Shown here one piece after another: positions 7,620 through 15,057 of a DNA stretch of 64,000 nucleotides. Each line of letters begins with the position of its first letter. Position 1 is the stretch's first letter. This DNA is from Salsipaludibacter albus (GTDB lineage: Bacteria > Actinomycetota > Nitriliruptoria > Nitriliruptorales > Nitriliruptoraceae). The notes below the pieces were generated by a model. The model had not been told where the DNA came from and ran no database searches. It was given only the letters and a program-made list of their open reading frames with translations. The position numbers were made by a program, and so were the translations under genes. The stretch lies in contig NZ_JAHOPH010000004.1 in assembly GCF_019798055.1 (NCBI RefSeq), forward strand, positions 1-64,000, written 5' to 3'.

Positions 7620-9458
7620 TCAGGTGTCGGTGTCGTGCTCGTCCGGACGCTTGGCGGAGTCCCAGGCACCCACGCGGCGATCGTCGGCGGCGCCGATCAG
7701 TCGTCCGGCCTCGGGATCGACGATCAGGGCCTGGATGGCACCGTAGAACTCGACCGTGGGCACCTCGGTGGTCACCTCGTAGCCCATGGCGGTCAGGTCG
7801 CTGACCACGTCGCCCGGTGGCGACTGCTCCACCTGCAGCGTGTGCCCCTCCAGGTGGAACCGGGGATCCTCGACGGCCTTGGTGATGTCCTCACCGTGGC
7901 CGGCCCACCGGATGATGGTCTGGGCGACCATGTTGGGGATGCGACGACCACCCGGCGATCCGATGCCCATCTTGGGATGGCCATCGCTGGTCAGGATCAG
8001 GGGTGACGTGAAGCTGCGGGTGCGCTTGCCCGGGCCGACGGCGTTGACCGACTCGGGGTCGCGGGAGAAGTTCTTGAGCTGGTCGTTGAGCCAGAAGCCG
8101 TCCACCATCAGCCCCGAGCCGAAGAAGTTCGACAGGGTGTTGGTGGCCGACACCATGGTGCCCTCGTCGTCGACCACGACGAAGTGGGTCGTGTCGGTCG
8201 AGTCGGTGAACAGCGGGACGTCCTCCTCCCACTCCCCCACGTCGGCGAACCCGTCGGGCGGGATGGTCTCCGCCAGCGCCTCGGCGTGGCGTTGGTCGGT
8301 GAACGCGTCGACGTCCACCTCCTCCATCGTCGGGTCGCCGATGTACTGGATCCGCTGGCTGTTGGCCACGCGCCACGCCTGGGAGATCTCGTGGTAGCCC
8401 TCGGTCGACTGGACCTCGACGTCGTCGACGCCCTCGGCCTCGGCGATCTCGAGCATCTGGATGACCGTCGGGCTGCCGGTCGGCGCGCCGGCTCCCACCA
8501 GGCCGTAGTCGGCGTACGTCCCGGTGGACGGCTCCAGCCGCAGGGGCTCGTAGGCCGCGAAGTCCTCCATCGACAGGCCGCTGACCTCGTCGGTGATGTC
8601 GGTGGCCAGCTGTCCCTCGTAGAAGGCGGACGGACCCTCGTCCTGGATGCGGCGCAGCGACTCGGCGTACTGGGGCTGGTACACGGTCTCGCCGACCTCG
8701 ACGACGCTGCCGTTGGGGAAGAAGCCCGGGATGAGGTGGGTCGGCATCCGGTAGGTCGCCGCGAGCAGCCGCTCGCGCAGGTACTCCCCCACGACCAGGC
8801 CGTCCTCGGCCTCGCGGGCAGCCGGCTCGATCAGGCTGGCCATCGACACCGTGCCCCAGTCGTCATGGAGCATCTGCATGCCGGCGACGAACCCCGGGAC
8901 CCCGATGTTGGACGACGGGATCTCGCCACTGAGCGGCGCGGTCTCGCGGTAGTCGTAGGCGACCGGGTCGCCCTCCCACGGGTGGACGACCATGGCGCCG
9001 CCACCCCCGATGCCCGACCCGAACGGCTCCACGACACCCAGGACGTAGGACACGGCGATCGCGGCGTCGACGGCGTTTCCGCCTGCCTCGAGGACCTGCA
9101 TCCCGACGTCGACCGCGATGGGGTGGCCGGCCGCGACGCCGTAGTCGCCCAGGTCGTAGGGCTCGGCCGGCGGGAGGTCCGACGCCGTCGCCGACGGGTC
9201 GATCGAGGGCGCCGGTGCGGGATCCGACGTGGGAGCGGCCTCCGCGTCGTCCGTGGGCGCGGGGGCGTCCGGGACGAACTCGATGGGGTCGCGGGCGTCC
9301 GGGTCGACGGTGGGCGCGACCTGCTGGGCCTCCACGACCTGCTGGCCGAGGAAGACGGCCTGCTCCTGGGCCAGGCGTGGGCGCTCGAGGACCCACACGC
9401 CGAGCATGCCGACCGCCACGACGACGGCCAGCACGGCGTTGATCCAACGGTTGGTCAC
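7620..9458 (-). CDS. ggt: Membrane-anchored gamma-glutamyltransferase (CapD/PgsD-like)
   Basis: 612 residues. One N-terminal membrane helix (~8-24) is followed by an extracellular Pro/Asp-rich stalk (~45-100) and an N-terminal-nucleophile GGT domain. The self-cleavage and catalytic Thr is T423 in DTTHFVVVDDEG. LEAGGNAVDAAIA and GSGIGGGGAMVVHP are family motifs of the large subunit, and GSPGGRRIPNMV of the small one. In Bacillus the equivalent protein cuts poly-gamma-glutamate and links it to peptidoglycan, or releases it. GTG 9458 overlaps the pgsA stop by 4 nt and has a strong GGAGGAG. Confidence 0.9.
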   Translation of the reverse strand: MTNRWINAVLAVVVAVGMLGVWVLERPRLAQEQAVFLGQQVVEAQQVAPTVDPDARDPIEFVPDAPAPTDDAEAAPTSDPAPAPSIDPSATASDLPPAEPYDLGDYGVAAGHPIAVDVGMQVLEAGGNAVDAAIAVSYVLGVVEPFGSGIGGGGAMVVHPWEGDPVAYDYRETAPLSGEIPSSNIGVPGFVAGMQMLHDDWGTVSMASLIEPAAREAEDGLVVGEYLRERLLAATYRMPTHLIPGFFPNGSVVEVGETVYQPQYAESLRRIQDEGPSAFYEGQLATDITDEVSGLSMEDFAAYEPLRLEPSTGTYADYGLVGAGAPTGSPTVIQMLEIAEAEGVDDVEVQSTEGYHEISQAWRVANSQRIQYIGDPTMEEVDVDAFTDQRHAEALAETIPPDGFADVGEWEEDVPLFTDSTDTTHFVVVDDEGTMVSATNTLSNFFGSGLMVDGFWLNDQLKNFSRDPESVNAVGPGKRTRSFTSPLILTSDGHPKMGIGSPGGRRIPNMVAQTIIRWAGHGEDITKAVEDPRFHLEGHTLQVEQSPPGDVVSDLTAMGYEVTTEVPTVEFYGAIQALIVDPEAGRLIGAADDRRVGAWDSAKRPDEHDTDT

Positions 9459-10654
9459 GACTGCTCCTCCTCGAGCATCGCGGACTGGTCGAACTCTGCG
9501 ACCAGGACGTCTCCCTCGCGCTGCCACGGCAGGCTGCTGCCCGCGGTCACACGCTGGAAGATCCGCGCACGACGGTATGCCCCCGACAGTCCCTCCACCA
9601 CGCGCGGGGTCGCCTCCTCGATGTAGATCGGCACGATCTCCACCATGGCCGAGCCGTCCTCGTCCAGTCCGTAGCGGGCGATGAACGACTCACGGGTGCG
9701 CGACCACCCCTGGTCGAAGACGAAGTTGCCCAGGCTGTAGAACACCAGGGTGTCCCCGACGACGTCGACGGTGAGGGCCACGTGCGGGTGGTGGCCGGCG
9801 ATGACGTCGGCACCGGCGGCCGAGGCGGCCTCGACCAGTTCGCGCTGGCGCGCACTCGGGCCGTTGTCGTACTCCTCGCCGAAGTGCATGTTGACGATCA
9901 CCAGGTCCGCGTTGGCGTCGGCCTCCACGATCATCGGCAGCATCGTGTCCTCGGAGGCGTCGAGGACACCGCCCTGGAACGCGCGGGCGATGAAGCCGTT
10001 GACGAAGACGTCGGTGAACGACAGCGTGGCGACCGTGAAGTCGCCGAACTCCTGGTAGTCGATCGTCTTGGCCTCGTCGAGGTCGCGGCCACCTCCCGCG
10101 TGGTGCAGCCCGGCCCCCTCGACCGCCTCGATCGTGGCGCTCAGGCCCGGGATGCCGTGGTCCATCGCGTGGTTGTTGGCCAGGCTCACGGTGGTGAAGC
10201 CGGCGTCGACCATCGCCTCGGTCGACGCCGTCGGACTCTGCAGGAAGATCAGCTTGTCGGCCTCGGGGAGGTCCGGGTCGTCGGACACGACGGTCTCGAG
10301 GTTGCCGCTGACGTAGTCGCCGGCCAGCAGTGGCTGGACGTTGCGGAACAACGGCTCGTAGCCCCGCCGCTCGACGATCTCGCCGACGCCGCGGGCGAAC
10401 ATCATGTCCCCGACCATCGTGGCGGTGAACAGCTCGTCGGGACGCTCCGGGTCCAGCACCGTCAGGGACGCCGGGTTGACGGGATCCGCCGTCGCCGTGC
10501 GGGTCAGCCCACCGACCAGCACCAGGGCGAGCGTCACGATCGCGGCCACGGTGGCGTGGTGGTTGGCGTGACGCCGCTCCTCACGCAGACGTCGCTGGAG
10601 CTGCCCACGGCGGTCGACCGGGGGCGTGACGGGTTCGAACAGCTCGGCGCTCAC
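9455..10654 (-). CDS. pgsA: Poly-gamma-glutamate biosynthesis protein PgsA/CapA
   Basis: 399 residues. After ~35 basic residues comes one membrane helix (TVAAIVTLALVLVGGL), then an extracellular metallophosphatase-fold domain: MVGDMMFARGVG, GNLETVVS, SLANNHAMDHG, VNMHFGEEY and AGHHPHV. These are the metal-binding signatures of CapA/PgsA, which is needed for export and elongation of poly-gamma-glutamate. GTG 10654 overlaps the pgsC stop by 4 nt (GTGA). Confidence 0.93.
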   Translation of the reverse strand: MSAELFEPVTPPVDRRGQLQRRLREERRHANHHATVAAIVTLALVLVGGLTRTATADPVNPASLTVLDPERPDELFTATMVGDMMFARGVGEIVERRGYEPLFRNVQPLLAGDYVSGNLETVVSDDPDLPEADKLIFLQSPTASTEAMVDAGFTTVSLANNHAMDHGIPGLSATIEAVEGAGLHHAGGGRDLDEAKTIDYQEFGDFTVATLSFTDVFVNGFIARAFQGGVLDASEDTMLPMIVEADANADLVIVNMHFGEEYDNGPSARQRELVEAASAAGADVIAGHHPHVALTVDVVGDTLVFYSLGNFVFDQGWSRTRESFIARYGLDEDGSAMVEIVPIYIEEATPRVVEGLSGAYRRARIFQRVTAGSSLPWQREGDVLVAEFDQSAMLEEEQS

Positions 10655-11106
10655 CCGAAGGCCAGGCCCACGGCGAACACCAGCAGGAAGGTCAGTCCCG
10701 ACAGCAGCAGGGTCGAGGTGATCGTGTAGACCACGCCCTGGCGGGCGATCGCGTTCGCGATCAGGCCGGGGACGATGACACCGATGCCGCGGAACTCGTA
10801 GACCTCGAACGGCAGCGCCGGATACAGCCGGTCGAACACCAGCTTGCACAGCACGCCCACGATCATCATGGCGAGGAAGCGTCGTCGTCCGAAGAGGATG
10901 ACGTAGCGGGACACGCCCTTCTCGACCACGAGGAAGGTGATGAAGCTGATCATGAGGATGAAGGCGACGAAGATCACCTGGTCCAGCACGAGCGCGAGGT
11001 AGCCCGGGACCACCAGGCCGGCGGGGATGACCCCGGTGCGCTCGGCGTACACCAGGCTGACGGCGACCCCGATCAGCAGCGACAGGTACAGCTCGGTCCC
11101 GAACAT
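10651..11106 (-). CDS. pgsC: Poly-gamma-glutamate biosynthesis membrane protein PgsC/CapC
   Basis: 151 residues with about four membrane helices, matching CapC/PgsC in length and sequence: YLSLLIGVAVSLVYAERTGVIPAGLVVPGYLA and EFRGIGVIVPGLIANAIARQG. PgsC forms the membrane part of the ligase complex with PgsB. The ATG shares one base with the pgsB stop (TGATG), so the pair is translationally coupled and probably made in equal amounts. Confidence 0.93.
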   Translation of the reverse strand: MFGTELYLSLLIGVAVSLVYAERTGVIPAGLVVPGYLALVLDQVIFVAFILMISFITFLVVEKGVSRYVILFGRRRFLAMMIVGVLCKLVFDRLYPALPFEVYEFRGIGVIVPGLIANAIARQGVVYTITSTLLLSGLTFLLVFAVGLAFG

Positions 11107-12326
11107 CAGTGCGCTCCCTCGGGTTGCTGCCCGATCGCCAGTGCTTGCAGGGCCGCCAGGATCTCGACGCCCCCGCCGTGCAGGTTCCCGACCCCCAGCA
11201 CCACCCGGTCGACCAGCTTGCCCTGGAGGGTCTCGACGACCTGGTCGGCCGGCTGGTCGGTCAGGTCGTGGAACTCCCGGACGTCCAGGTCGCCGCTCTT
11301 CACGGCCCGGGTGATCGCCCTGGTCGCCGACCCCGTGACCAGCAGGGTGTCGATCGGCAGCCGTGGCAGGACGTCCTCGGCGAACAGCGTGGTCCGCTCG
11401 ATCCGGTCGTCGCGACAGTTCATGATGACCACGAGGTCCTCGCCCGGGTAGCCCAGGCTGCGGACGTGGTCCCAGACCCCCAGGGTCGACACGGGGTCGT
11501 TGGCCGGGAAGGCGTTGACCAGCAGGGCCGGGTCCCACGGGTCACCGATGGGCAGCAGCCGGGTCGCGAACGGGTCGGGCGGCGCCCAGCGCATCCCCTC
11601 CAGGGCGATGTCGTCGGGGATGCCGAGCCATCGCGTGACCTCGTAGACCTGGGCGAGGTGGTCCGGGAACACGAGGTGGTCGAACCCGCGGAGCTGGTCA
11701 CGGGGGATCCGGTTGGGGTTGGCGACCAGCAGGGCCGCGTCCTTGCGCAGCGCCGCCTCGCGGAACGTCGGCAGGTGGCGACTGTGGGTCACGACCACGA
11801 CACCGCCACGTGGGATCGAGTCCGCGAAGACCTCGGCCACGTCGTCGGCCGTGGGGCCCATCTGTTCGAGGTGGTCCTCCAGGGCGTTGGTGATGACCAG
11901 GACGTTCACGTCGACCAGGTCGCGGTGGAAGATCCGCTGGTACTCCGGGTTGACCGCCATGCACTCGGCCACCACGGCGGTGGCGCCCTCGTCGGCGGCG
12001 CGGGCCATGATCGCGCGCTGCTCACCGATGTTGGGGCCCTCCGGCCGGCGGACGACGTCTTCTTCGTCGCCGGACCAGCCGAACACCAGCCGCGCCTCGG
12101 TCCCGGTCGTCTTGCCGAGGGTGCGCACGCCGCCAGCCGCCAGTGCGCCGGTCAGCAGCCGCGTGACGGTCGACTTGCCCCGGCTGCCGTTGACGCTGAT
12201 GCGCAGGGGAAGGCGGCGCAGGCGGCGGCGATGCTGGATCCCCTCGCGCATCCCCAGTGCCAGCATGATCAACGCCACCACCACACCCACCACGAGGGTG
12301 GCGTCGTCGATGGTCAGATCAGGCAT
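11106..12326 (-). CDS. pgsB: Poly-gamma-glutamate synthase subunit PgsB/CapB
   Basis: 406-residue Mur-ligase-like ATP-dependent amide ligase. An N-terminal membrane helix (~10-26) is followed by the P-loop GSRGKST (47-53), KTTGTEARL, the magnesium-site region VVAECMAVNPEYQ and NALEDHLEQMGPT, as in CapB, which polymerises glutamate through gamma-peptide bonds. It is the first gene of the five-gene minus-strand operon. No good Shine-Dalgarno precedes ATG 12326 and no TANNNT leaderless box fits either. The frame stays open upstream, but the extra residues do not resemble the family. Confidence 0.93.
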   Translation of the reverse strand: MPDLTIDDATLVVGVVVALIMLALGMREGIQHRRRLRRLPLRISVNGSRGKSTVTRLLTGALAAGGVRTLGKTTGTEARLVFGWSGDEEDVVRRPEGPNIGEQRAIMARAADEGATAVVAECMAVNPEYQRIFHRDLVDVNVLVITNALEDHLEQMGPTADDVAEVFADSIPRGGVVVVTHSRHLPTFREAALRKDAALLVANPNRIPRDQLRGFDHLVFPDHLAQVYEVTRWLGIPDDIALEGMRWAPPDPFATRLLPIGDPWDPALLVNAFPANDPVSTLGVWDHVRSLGYPGEDLVVIMNCRDDRIERTTLFAEDVLPRLPIDTLLVTGSATRAITRAVKSGDLDVREFHDLTDQPADQVVETLQGKLVDRVVLGVGNLHGGGVEILAALQALAIGQQPEGAH

Positions 12327-12626
12327 GCGGGCAACACTTCGCTCGTCCGGGAACGGCCTTCCAAACGGGGTGTCGCCCACGCGAGGGGGCGGAAGGTGGG
12401 GATGAAGGCCGCAGATGAGCGTACCCACCGGGCCACCGCCCCGGCCAGACGAACCGCGTCCGTCCGGCGGGTCCCACACCCCCGCGTCAGGCTTCGGGTT
12501 CCTCGCCAGCAGCAAGGCGGATCTGGCCCCGCCCACGAAACCCGGCTGCTTCGGACCTCGGCACCATCGGGCGGGGTTTCAGACCGCGCGCGAGCGGCAT
12601 TCGGTGTGACGGCGAAACGCCTCGCG
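12327..12626. other. 300-nt intergenic stretch upstream of pgsB holding a degenerate copy of the rnhA 3' end
   Basis: This should contain the pgs promoter and the end of the rnhA transcript. Positions 12482-12523 resemble 12622-12663, the last codons and stop of rnhA. The translated ends are IRLAAGEEPEA-stop and DRLAAGEDPEG-stop. GGCG-AAA-CGCC is a small hairpin at about 12610-12621. No open frame with gene-like features was seen. Confidence 0.5.
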
Positions 12627-13232
12627 TCAGCCCTCGGGGTCCTCGCCCGCGGCAAGGCGGTCTGCGTACTCGTTCCAGCGGTGGCCGACGTGGGCCTTGA
12701 TCCAGCGGACCTCGAGCTCGGGTCGGGCCTGGAGCAGCTCGTACAGCTCGCGGACGAGGTCGAGGTTCTCCACGGGACCGCGCTTGCGACGCCAGCCTCG
12801 GGCCTTCCACCCGGCCGCCCACTCGTTGACCGTGCGCACGGCGAGGTTGGAGTCCGACCAGAGGACGGCCGACTCGCCGACCGGGACCAGTCCCACGCCG
12901 CCGATCAGTGCCTGCAGTTCCATGCGGTTGTTGGTGGTGTCGGGGTCCCGGCCACTCGCCCGGTCCACGACCTGGTCGTCGACCACGCGCACGGCCCCCC
13001 AGCCACCGGGACCGGGGTTGGGCGTCGCCGAGCCATCGGTGAACACCCCGTCGGTGAGCTGGTCGGCATCCCGGACCTGGGAGCGGGATCCGCCGGAGCG
13101 CCGCGAGCCACCCGAACGGGCGCGATGGCAGTCCCGGCAGTCCTTGGGGATCCAGCCGTCGAAGCGCGCCACCAACCCGGGATCGGGCGTGAAGGTGGTG
13201 CCACAGGTGCGACAGGTGACCGGATCGGTCAT
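12627..13232 (-). CDS. rnhA: Ribonuclease HI with N-terminal zinc ribbon
   Basis: 201 residues. Residues 1-40 form a zinc ribbon with Cys7, Cys10, Cys32 and Cys35 (CRTC...CRDC). A basic Gly/Ser/Arg linker leads to a full RNase HI domain: TDGSATPNPGPGGWG (Asp66), NNRMELQAL (Glu105), WSDSN (Asp127) and KAHVGHRWNEYADRLA with the catalytic-loop His. The enzyme cuts RNA in RNA-DNA hybrids. The zinc ribbon takes the place of the hybrid-binding domain of some bacterial RNases H and may aid substrate binding (inference). Confidence 0.9.
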   Translation of the reverse strand: MTDPVTCRTCGTTFTPDPGLVARFDGWIPKDCRDCHRARSGGSRRSGGSRSQVRDADQLTDGVFTDGSATPNPGPGGWGAVRVVDDQVVDRASGRDPDTTNNRMELQALIGGVGLVPVGESAVLWSDSNLAVRTVNEWAAGWKARGWRRKRGPVENLDLVRELYELLQARPELEVRWIKAHVGHRWNEYADRLAAGEDPEG

Positions 13233-13305
13233 CGAGTCGCGAGGAGGATCGACACGCGTGGCAGGGCCCGGACGCGCCGGGATGCCGGCGACGGTGCGCC
13301 GAGGA

Positions 13306-13560
13306 TCACAGGCGGCGTTCGGATCCCGACAGCACGGGACCGAAACGGTCCCGGGTGTAGCGACCGGGCTGGCCACGGTCGATCAGGAATTCCACCTCGG
13401 ATGCGTCGAGGTCGAATCCCACGACCAACTCGCAGGTGTCGCAGCGATACTTCCCCATGCCCTCGAAGGTCGCGACGAGATGCTGTGAGCCATCACAGCG
13501 CGTGCACTCGCGCGTGTCGGGTGGGGTGGTCGGGGCGGCGGTGGGAGTCGTCGTGTCCAT
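13306..13560 (-). CDS. Small zinc-ribbon protein
   Basis: 84 residues. CTRCDGSQHLVATFEGMGKYRCDTC provides two CxxC knuckles, followed by a short alpha/beta tail. Family and function are not recognised. ATG 13560 lacks a Shine-Dalgarno but has TACGGT 7 nt upstream, so it is probably leaderless. It shares a 124-nt divergent promoter region with the PAC2 gene. Confidence 0.65.
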   Translation of the reverse strand: MDTTTPTAAPTTPPDTRECTRCDGSQHLVATFEGMGKYRCDTCELVVGFDLDASEVEFLIDRGQPGRYTRDRFGPVLSGSERRL

Positions 13561-13567
13561 GTGGGCC

Positions 13568-13573
13568 ACCGTA
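13568..13573 (-). promoter_or_regulatory. -10 box of a leaderless promoter (zinc-ribbon gene)
   Basis: TACGGT on the minus strand, 7 nt before ATG 13560. Confidence 0.45.
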
Positions 13574-13672
13574 CCCCAACGTCCTCGGACGCCGGGGCAA
13601 CCTGTGCCCCCGCCGGGGAGACAACCTGCGTCGGCTCCACACAGGGTGCCCGGGGTCGTGGCACGAGCGGCA

Positions 13673-13678
13673 TATCCT
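13673..13678 (+). promoter_or_regulatory. -10 box of a leaderless promoter (PAC2 gene)
   Basis: TATCCT lies 6 nt before ATG 13685, with no ribosome binding site between. The spacing places the transcript start at the start codon. Confidence 0.5.
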
Positions 13679-13684
13679 GCCCCC

Positions 13685-14548
13685 ATGGACATTCTTCGAC
13701 TCCACGACGACATGGACGCCCGGGGCGCCACCTCACTGGTGGTCGGCCTCGACGGCTGGACCGACGCCGGGGCGGCCGGGACCACCGCGGCCGAGCACCT
13801 GGTCTCGGACCACCCGTCCCAGCACCTCGGAGACGCGCGCCCCGACGCGGTCTTCGACTTCCGCGACCGCCGCCCGATGGTGCCCATCGACGCGGGCCAC
13901 TTCGGGGAGGTCACCTGGCCGACGATCGACCTGTACCGGGTCGACGTCACCGACGAGCGCTCGATCCTGGTGCTGACCGGTGCCGAGCCCGACTTCGCCT
14001 GGCAGGCGCTCGGGGACGACCTCGCCGAACTGACCCGGGCGATCGGCCTCAGTGACTACGTCGGCCTGGGCTCCGTGCCGGGGCCGGTCCCCCACACCCG
14101 GCCCGTGCGGGTCACGACGACCTCCAACGACGAGTCGCTGCTGGTCAGGTTCGGTCGGGCCCACGAGAAGATGGTCGTGCCGGGCTCGGCGCAGGTGACC
14201 CTGGAGGTCGCACTGGGCGACCTGGGCCTGCGCACCCTCGGCATGTGGGCGCGCATCCCCCACTACGTCGCCGGTGACTACCCCGCCGCCGCAGCCATGC
14301 TCCTGCGCCGGCTGGGCGAGCACCTCGACTTCACCCCCCGGCTCGACGAGCTCGAGGAGGAGGCGGTCGGCCACGCCGAGCGCCTCGCCGAGGCCGCCGC
14401 GGAGTCGGGCGAGGTGTCGGCCCACATCAGCGCCCTCGAGGGTGCCTACGACGCTGACGTCGCCGAGGACTCGGGCCTCGAGGGCCCCCTGCCCACCGGT
14501 GACCAGATCGCCGAGGAGCTCGAACGCTTCCTCCGCAACCGCGGATAG
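13685..14548 (+). CDS. PAC2 family protein (proteasome assembly chaperone fold)
   Basis: 287 residues matching the actinobacterial PAC2 family: LVVGLDGWTDAGAAGTTAAEHL near the N-terminus, then EPDFAWQAL, VGLGSVPGPVPHTRPV and HYVAGDYPAAAAMLLRRL. It ends with an acidic helical tail (GPLPTGDQIAEELERFLRNRG). PAC2 proteins are homologous to eukaryotic and archaeal 20S assembly chaperones. Bacterial members occur mainly in proteasome-bearing actinobacteria, but no biochemical role is established. It lies about 39 kb from prcBA, so any link to the proteasome is only suggestive. Confidence 0.85.
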   Translation: MDILRLHDDMDARGATSLVVGLDGWTDAGAAGTTAAEHLVSDHPSQHLGDARPDAVFDFRDRRPMVPIDAGHFGEVTWPTIDLYRVDVTDERSILVLTGAEPDFAWQALGDDLAELTRAIGLSDYVGLGSVPGPVPHTRPVRVTTTSNDESLLVRFGRAHEKMVVPGSAQVTLEVALGDLGLRTLGMWARIPHYVAGDYPAAAAMLLRRLGEHLDFTPRLDELEEEAVGHAERLAEAAAESGEVSAHISALEGAYDADVAEDSGLEGPLPTGDQIAEELERFLRNRG

Positions 14549-15057
14549 TCACGGACGGGCACCCGCTGCGGAAATCATGTCCGTGGGCGGCGGGAAGGAC
14601 CGGGGCGAACCGGCCCGCTTCGCCTCGTCCCACCTCCCCCGCATCGGGTGGGCGAGGACGAGCCAACAGCGCTCGTCCTCGCCTCCATCCTCGCTCGCAA
14701 CGGACGTCCCACTCCTGCAGTCGAGTGTGCGCCCTGCTCCAGCGCGTTGGAGGGATCAGCACACTCGACGTGGCTGGAGGCAGCGCCGACCGCTGTCTGG
14801 TCGGCCCTGCCCACGCGGTGCGGGGGACGCCGGTGCAGGCGAAGGACGCCGGCTCGTCCGGGTCCTTCAAGCCCTGACCGGGACCGCCATCCGCACCGCG
14901 TGCTGACCTCGTTCCCGACCTGGCTGGAGGCAGCGCCGACCGCTGTTGGGTCGGCCCTGCCCACGCGGTGCGGGGGACGCCGGTGCAGGCGAAGGACGCC
15001 GGCTCGTCCGGGTCCTTCAAGCCGTGACCGGGACCACCGTCCGCACCGTGTGCTCAT
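14549..15057. repeat. Gene-free convergent region with three copies of a 94-nt structured repeat
   Basis: Copy I is 14594-14687 (plus orientation). Copies II (14775-14868) and III (14925-15018) are inverted. II and III are nearly identical over about 135 nt with a 150-nt period. I aligns to them without gaps but differs at many positions. In all copies the last hairpin keeps a loop like CAACAGC while both arms change together: GCGAGGACGAGC pairs with its complement in I, GCCGACC with GGTCGGC in III. Frames across it are repeat translations, not genes. Confidence 0.75.
14720..14769. terminator. Nested hairpin between repeat copies I and II
   Basis: GTCGAGTGTG at 14720-14729 pairs perfectly with CACACTCGAC at 14760-14769, and CTCCA/TGGAG pair inside it. 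It lies in the convergent gap after the PAC2 gene and could end transcription from either side. There is no U-tract. Confidence 0.45.

Noticed and set aside
12327-12536. N-terminal extension of PgsB from an upstream start
   Set aside because: The added residues are Pro/Gly-rich frame extension over the intergenic region and do not resemble CapB/PgsB.
14594-15018. CRISPR array
   Set aside because: Repeats are 94-135 nt, only three copies with mixed orientation, no unique spacers of constant length and no cas genes. The Cas4-like nuclease at 37 kb is isolated.
14427-15020. Long open frames over 14.4-15.0 kb on both strands with repeated peptide blocks
   Set aside because: They are translations of the 94-nt repeats, with no ribosome binding site, and they continue out of the PAC2 coding region in another frame.
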